A DNA stretch of 12,968 nucleotides from Alphaproteobacteria bacterium (GTDB lineage: Bacteria; Pseudomonadota; Alphaproteobacteria; Kiloniellales; JAKSDN01): the NCBI GenBank assembly GCA_030598385.1, contig JAUVQB010000007.1, forward strand, positions 1 to 12,968, written 5' to 3'. Within the stretch, counting starts at the first letter, position 1. Each line of letters starts with the position of its first letter. This document shows, one piece after another, positions 12,019 to 12,968 of this stretch. The notes under the pieces were generated by a model, which saw only the letters and a program-made list of their open reading frames with translations, was not told the origin of the DNA and did not search any database. Made by a program: the position numbers and the translations under genes.

Positions 12019-12968
12019 ATGCCGATCCAAAGCGTCGCTTCGCACGCCGGCGGCAGCCGGCCGCGCCAGCATGGCGCCATGGAATACAGCGAACCGCCGG
12101 TCGACCTGGATCAGGTGCGTCTCTACCGGCTCGGGCGCATCCGCGAGGAGCTCAAGAAGCGGGATTGCGCCGGCGCCCTCCTGTTCGACCAGATCAACAC
12201 CCGCTATGGCTGCGACGCCACCAACATGCAGATCTGGTGCTCCCACTACGAGACCCGCTGCCTGTTCGTCGCCGCCGACGGGCCGAGCGTGCTGTTCGAT
12301 TACGCCAACCACCCCCATTTGGCCGAGGGATTGCCGACCGTCGACGAGTATCGCGCCATTACGGGTTTCTACTATTTTACCGCCGGCTCCCGCGCCGAGG
12401 AGCGGGCGCTCATCTTCGCCGATCAGATCGCCGACCTGATGGCCAAGCACGGCGGCGGCAACAAGCGCCTGGCGATCGACCGGCTGTCGCATCTGGGGGT
12501 CGACGCGATCCGCGCCCACGGCATCGAGGTGACGAACGGCGAGGAGGTCGCGGAGCAGGCCCGGGCGATCAAATCGCCCGGGGAGCTCGCGCTGATGCGG
12601 GCGTCGATCGCGGTCTGCGAGGCCGCCATGGCGGACATGCGCGCCGCCCTCGAGCCCGGCATCACCGAAAATGCCCTCTGGGCCAAGCTGCACGAGGCCA
12701 ACATCCGCCTGGGCGGCGAGTGGATCGAAACCCGGCTGCTATCCTCGGGGCCGCGCACCAACCCCTGGTTCCGGGAATGCTCCATGCGCCCCATCGAGGC
12801 GGGCGACATGGTGAGCTTCGACACCGACCTGATCGGACCCTACGGCTATTGCGCCGATATCTCGCGCGCTTGGGTCTGCGGCGGCGCGCCGAGCGACGAG
12901 CAACGCCGGCTCTATGCCCTGGCCTACGAGCAGATTCAGCACAACAAATCGCTCCTCAAGGCCGGCAA
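12019..12968 (+). CDS. M24-family metalloenzyme, Xaa-Pro peptidase / DddP-like (partial)
   Basis: The first 316 codons of a gene that runs off the right edge. The N-terminal domain (about 30-165) resembles creatinase/prolidase N-domains, with RREELKKRD-type sequence and LLFDQINTRYGCDATNMQIW (55-74). The catalytic pita-bread domain begins near 185. Metal ligands visible are Asp268 and Asp270 in SFDTDLIGPYGYCADISRAW and Asp280 in the same stretch; the His and two Glu ligands lie beyond the window. The spacing Asp-x-Asp-x9-Asp and the block GGEWIETRLLSSGPRTNPWF (about 233-252) match DddP, the M24-family DMSP lyase, more closely than ordinary Xaa-Pro dipeptidases. DddP proper differs around the first 120 residues, so this may be a paralogue with another substrate. 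AAGGGA lies 7 bases before the ATG at 12019; an ATG at 12079 (MEYSEPP) is the alternative. Confidence 0.85.
   Translation, partial: MPIQSVASHAGGSRPRQHGAMEYSEPPVDLDQVRLYRLGRIREELKKRDCAGALLFDQINTRYGCDATNMQIWCSHYETRCLFVAADGPSVLFDYANHPHLAEGLPTVDEYRAITGFYYFTAGSRAEERALIFADQIADLMAKHGGGNKRLAIDRLSHLGVDAIRAHGIEVTNGEEVAEQARAIKSPGELALMRASIAVCEAAMADMRAALEPGITENALWAKLHEANIRLGGEWIETRLLSSGPRTNPWFRECSMRPIEAGDMVSFDTDLIGPYGYCADISRAWVCGGAPSDEQRRLYALAYEQIQHNKSLLKAG

Noticed and set aside
12019..12968. Firm annotation as the DMSP lyase DddP
   Set aside because: The metal-binding spacing and one motif block agree, but the N-terminal region differs from known DddP and the catalytic C-terminal half is outside the window.

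Overview
The window looks like the chromosome of a GC-rich, flagellated alphaproteobacterium, most plausibly of Rhodospirillales type. Three proteins specific to the alphaproteobacterial cell-cycle circuit are present: ChpT, CtrA and SciP (DUF1153). A DksA of the one-cysteine C-T-S-A type, FliJ and FliW fit the same picture. The assignment rests on protein families, not on a search.

Layout. 1-683: the start of a leftward gene (probably an MFS transporter) and the divergent regulator soxR, with a textbook SoxR-operated promoter between them that points at the leftward gene. This part has lower GC at third codon positions than the rest. 865-2734: prfC (release factor RF3) and a convergent DUF3553 protein. 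2918-3559: chpT. 3560-6903: a ferric-iron ABC uptake pair, a periplasmic binding protein and a fused 12-helix permease, encoded convergently, each preceded by a Fur-like box; no ATPase gene is in view. 7153-7707: a MOSC-domain protein. 7897-9927: ctrA, fliJ and sciP. 10079-10579: fliW. 11205-11783: dksA with an unusual basic heptad-repeat N-terminus. 12019 to the right edge: an M24-family metalloenzyme, incomplete, with DddP-like motifs.

How they work together. ChpT passes phosphate from CckA to CtrA, CtrA activates cell-cycle and flagellar genes, and SciP restrains CtrA-dependent transcription; FliJ and FliW act in flagellar export and flagellin homeostasis. The 304-bp ctrA-fliJ intergenic region holds two near-consensus CtrA boxes, a TTAACCAT half-site and four GANTC (CcrM) sites within 37 bp, which makes it the most striking regulatory region here. 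The Fur boxes indicate that the iron pair is derepressed in iron limitation.

Several gene-free stretches carry short tandem repeats (13-15 bp units after chpT, before dksA, between the permease and MOSC genes, and between fliJ and sciP). No tRNA, rRNA, CRISPR array, insertion sequence or frameshifted gene was seen. No wholly new multi-gene system is evident; the best candidates for novelty are the ctrA/fliJ control region, the repeat-tailed DksA and the DddP-like enzyme.
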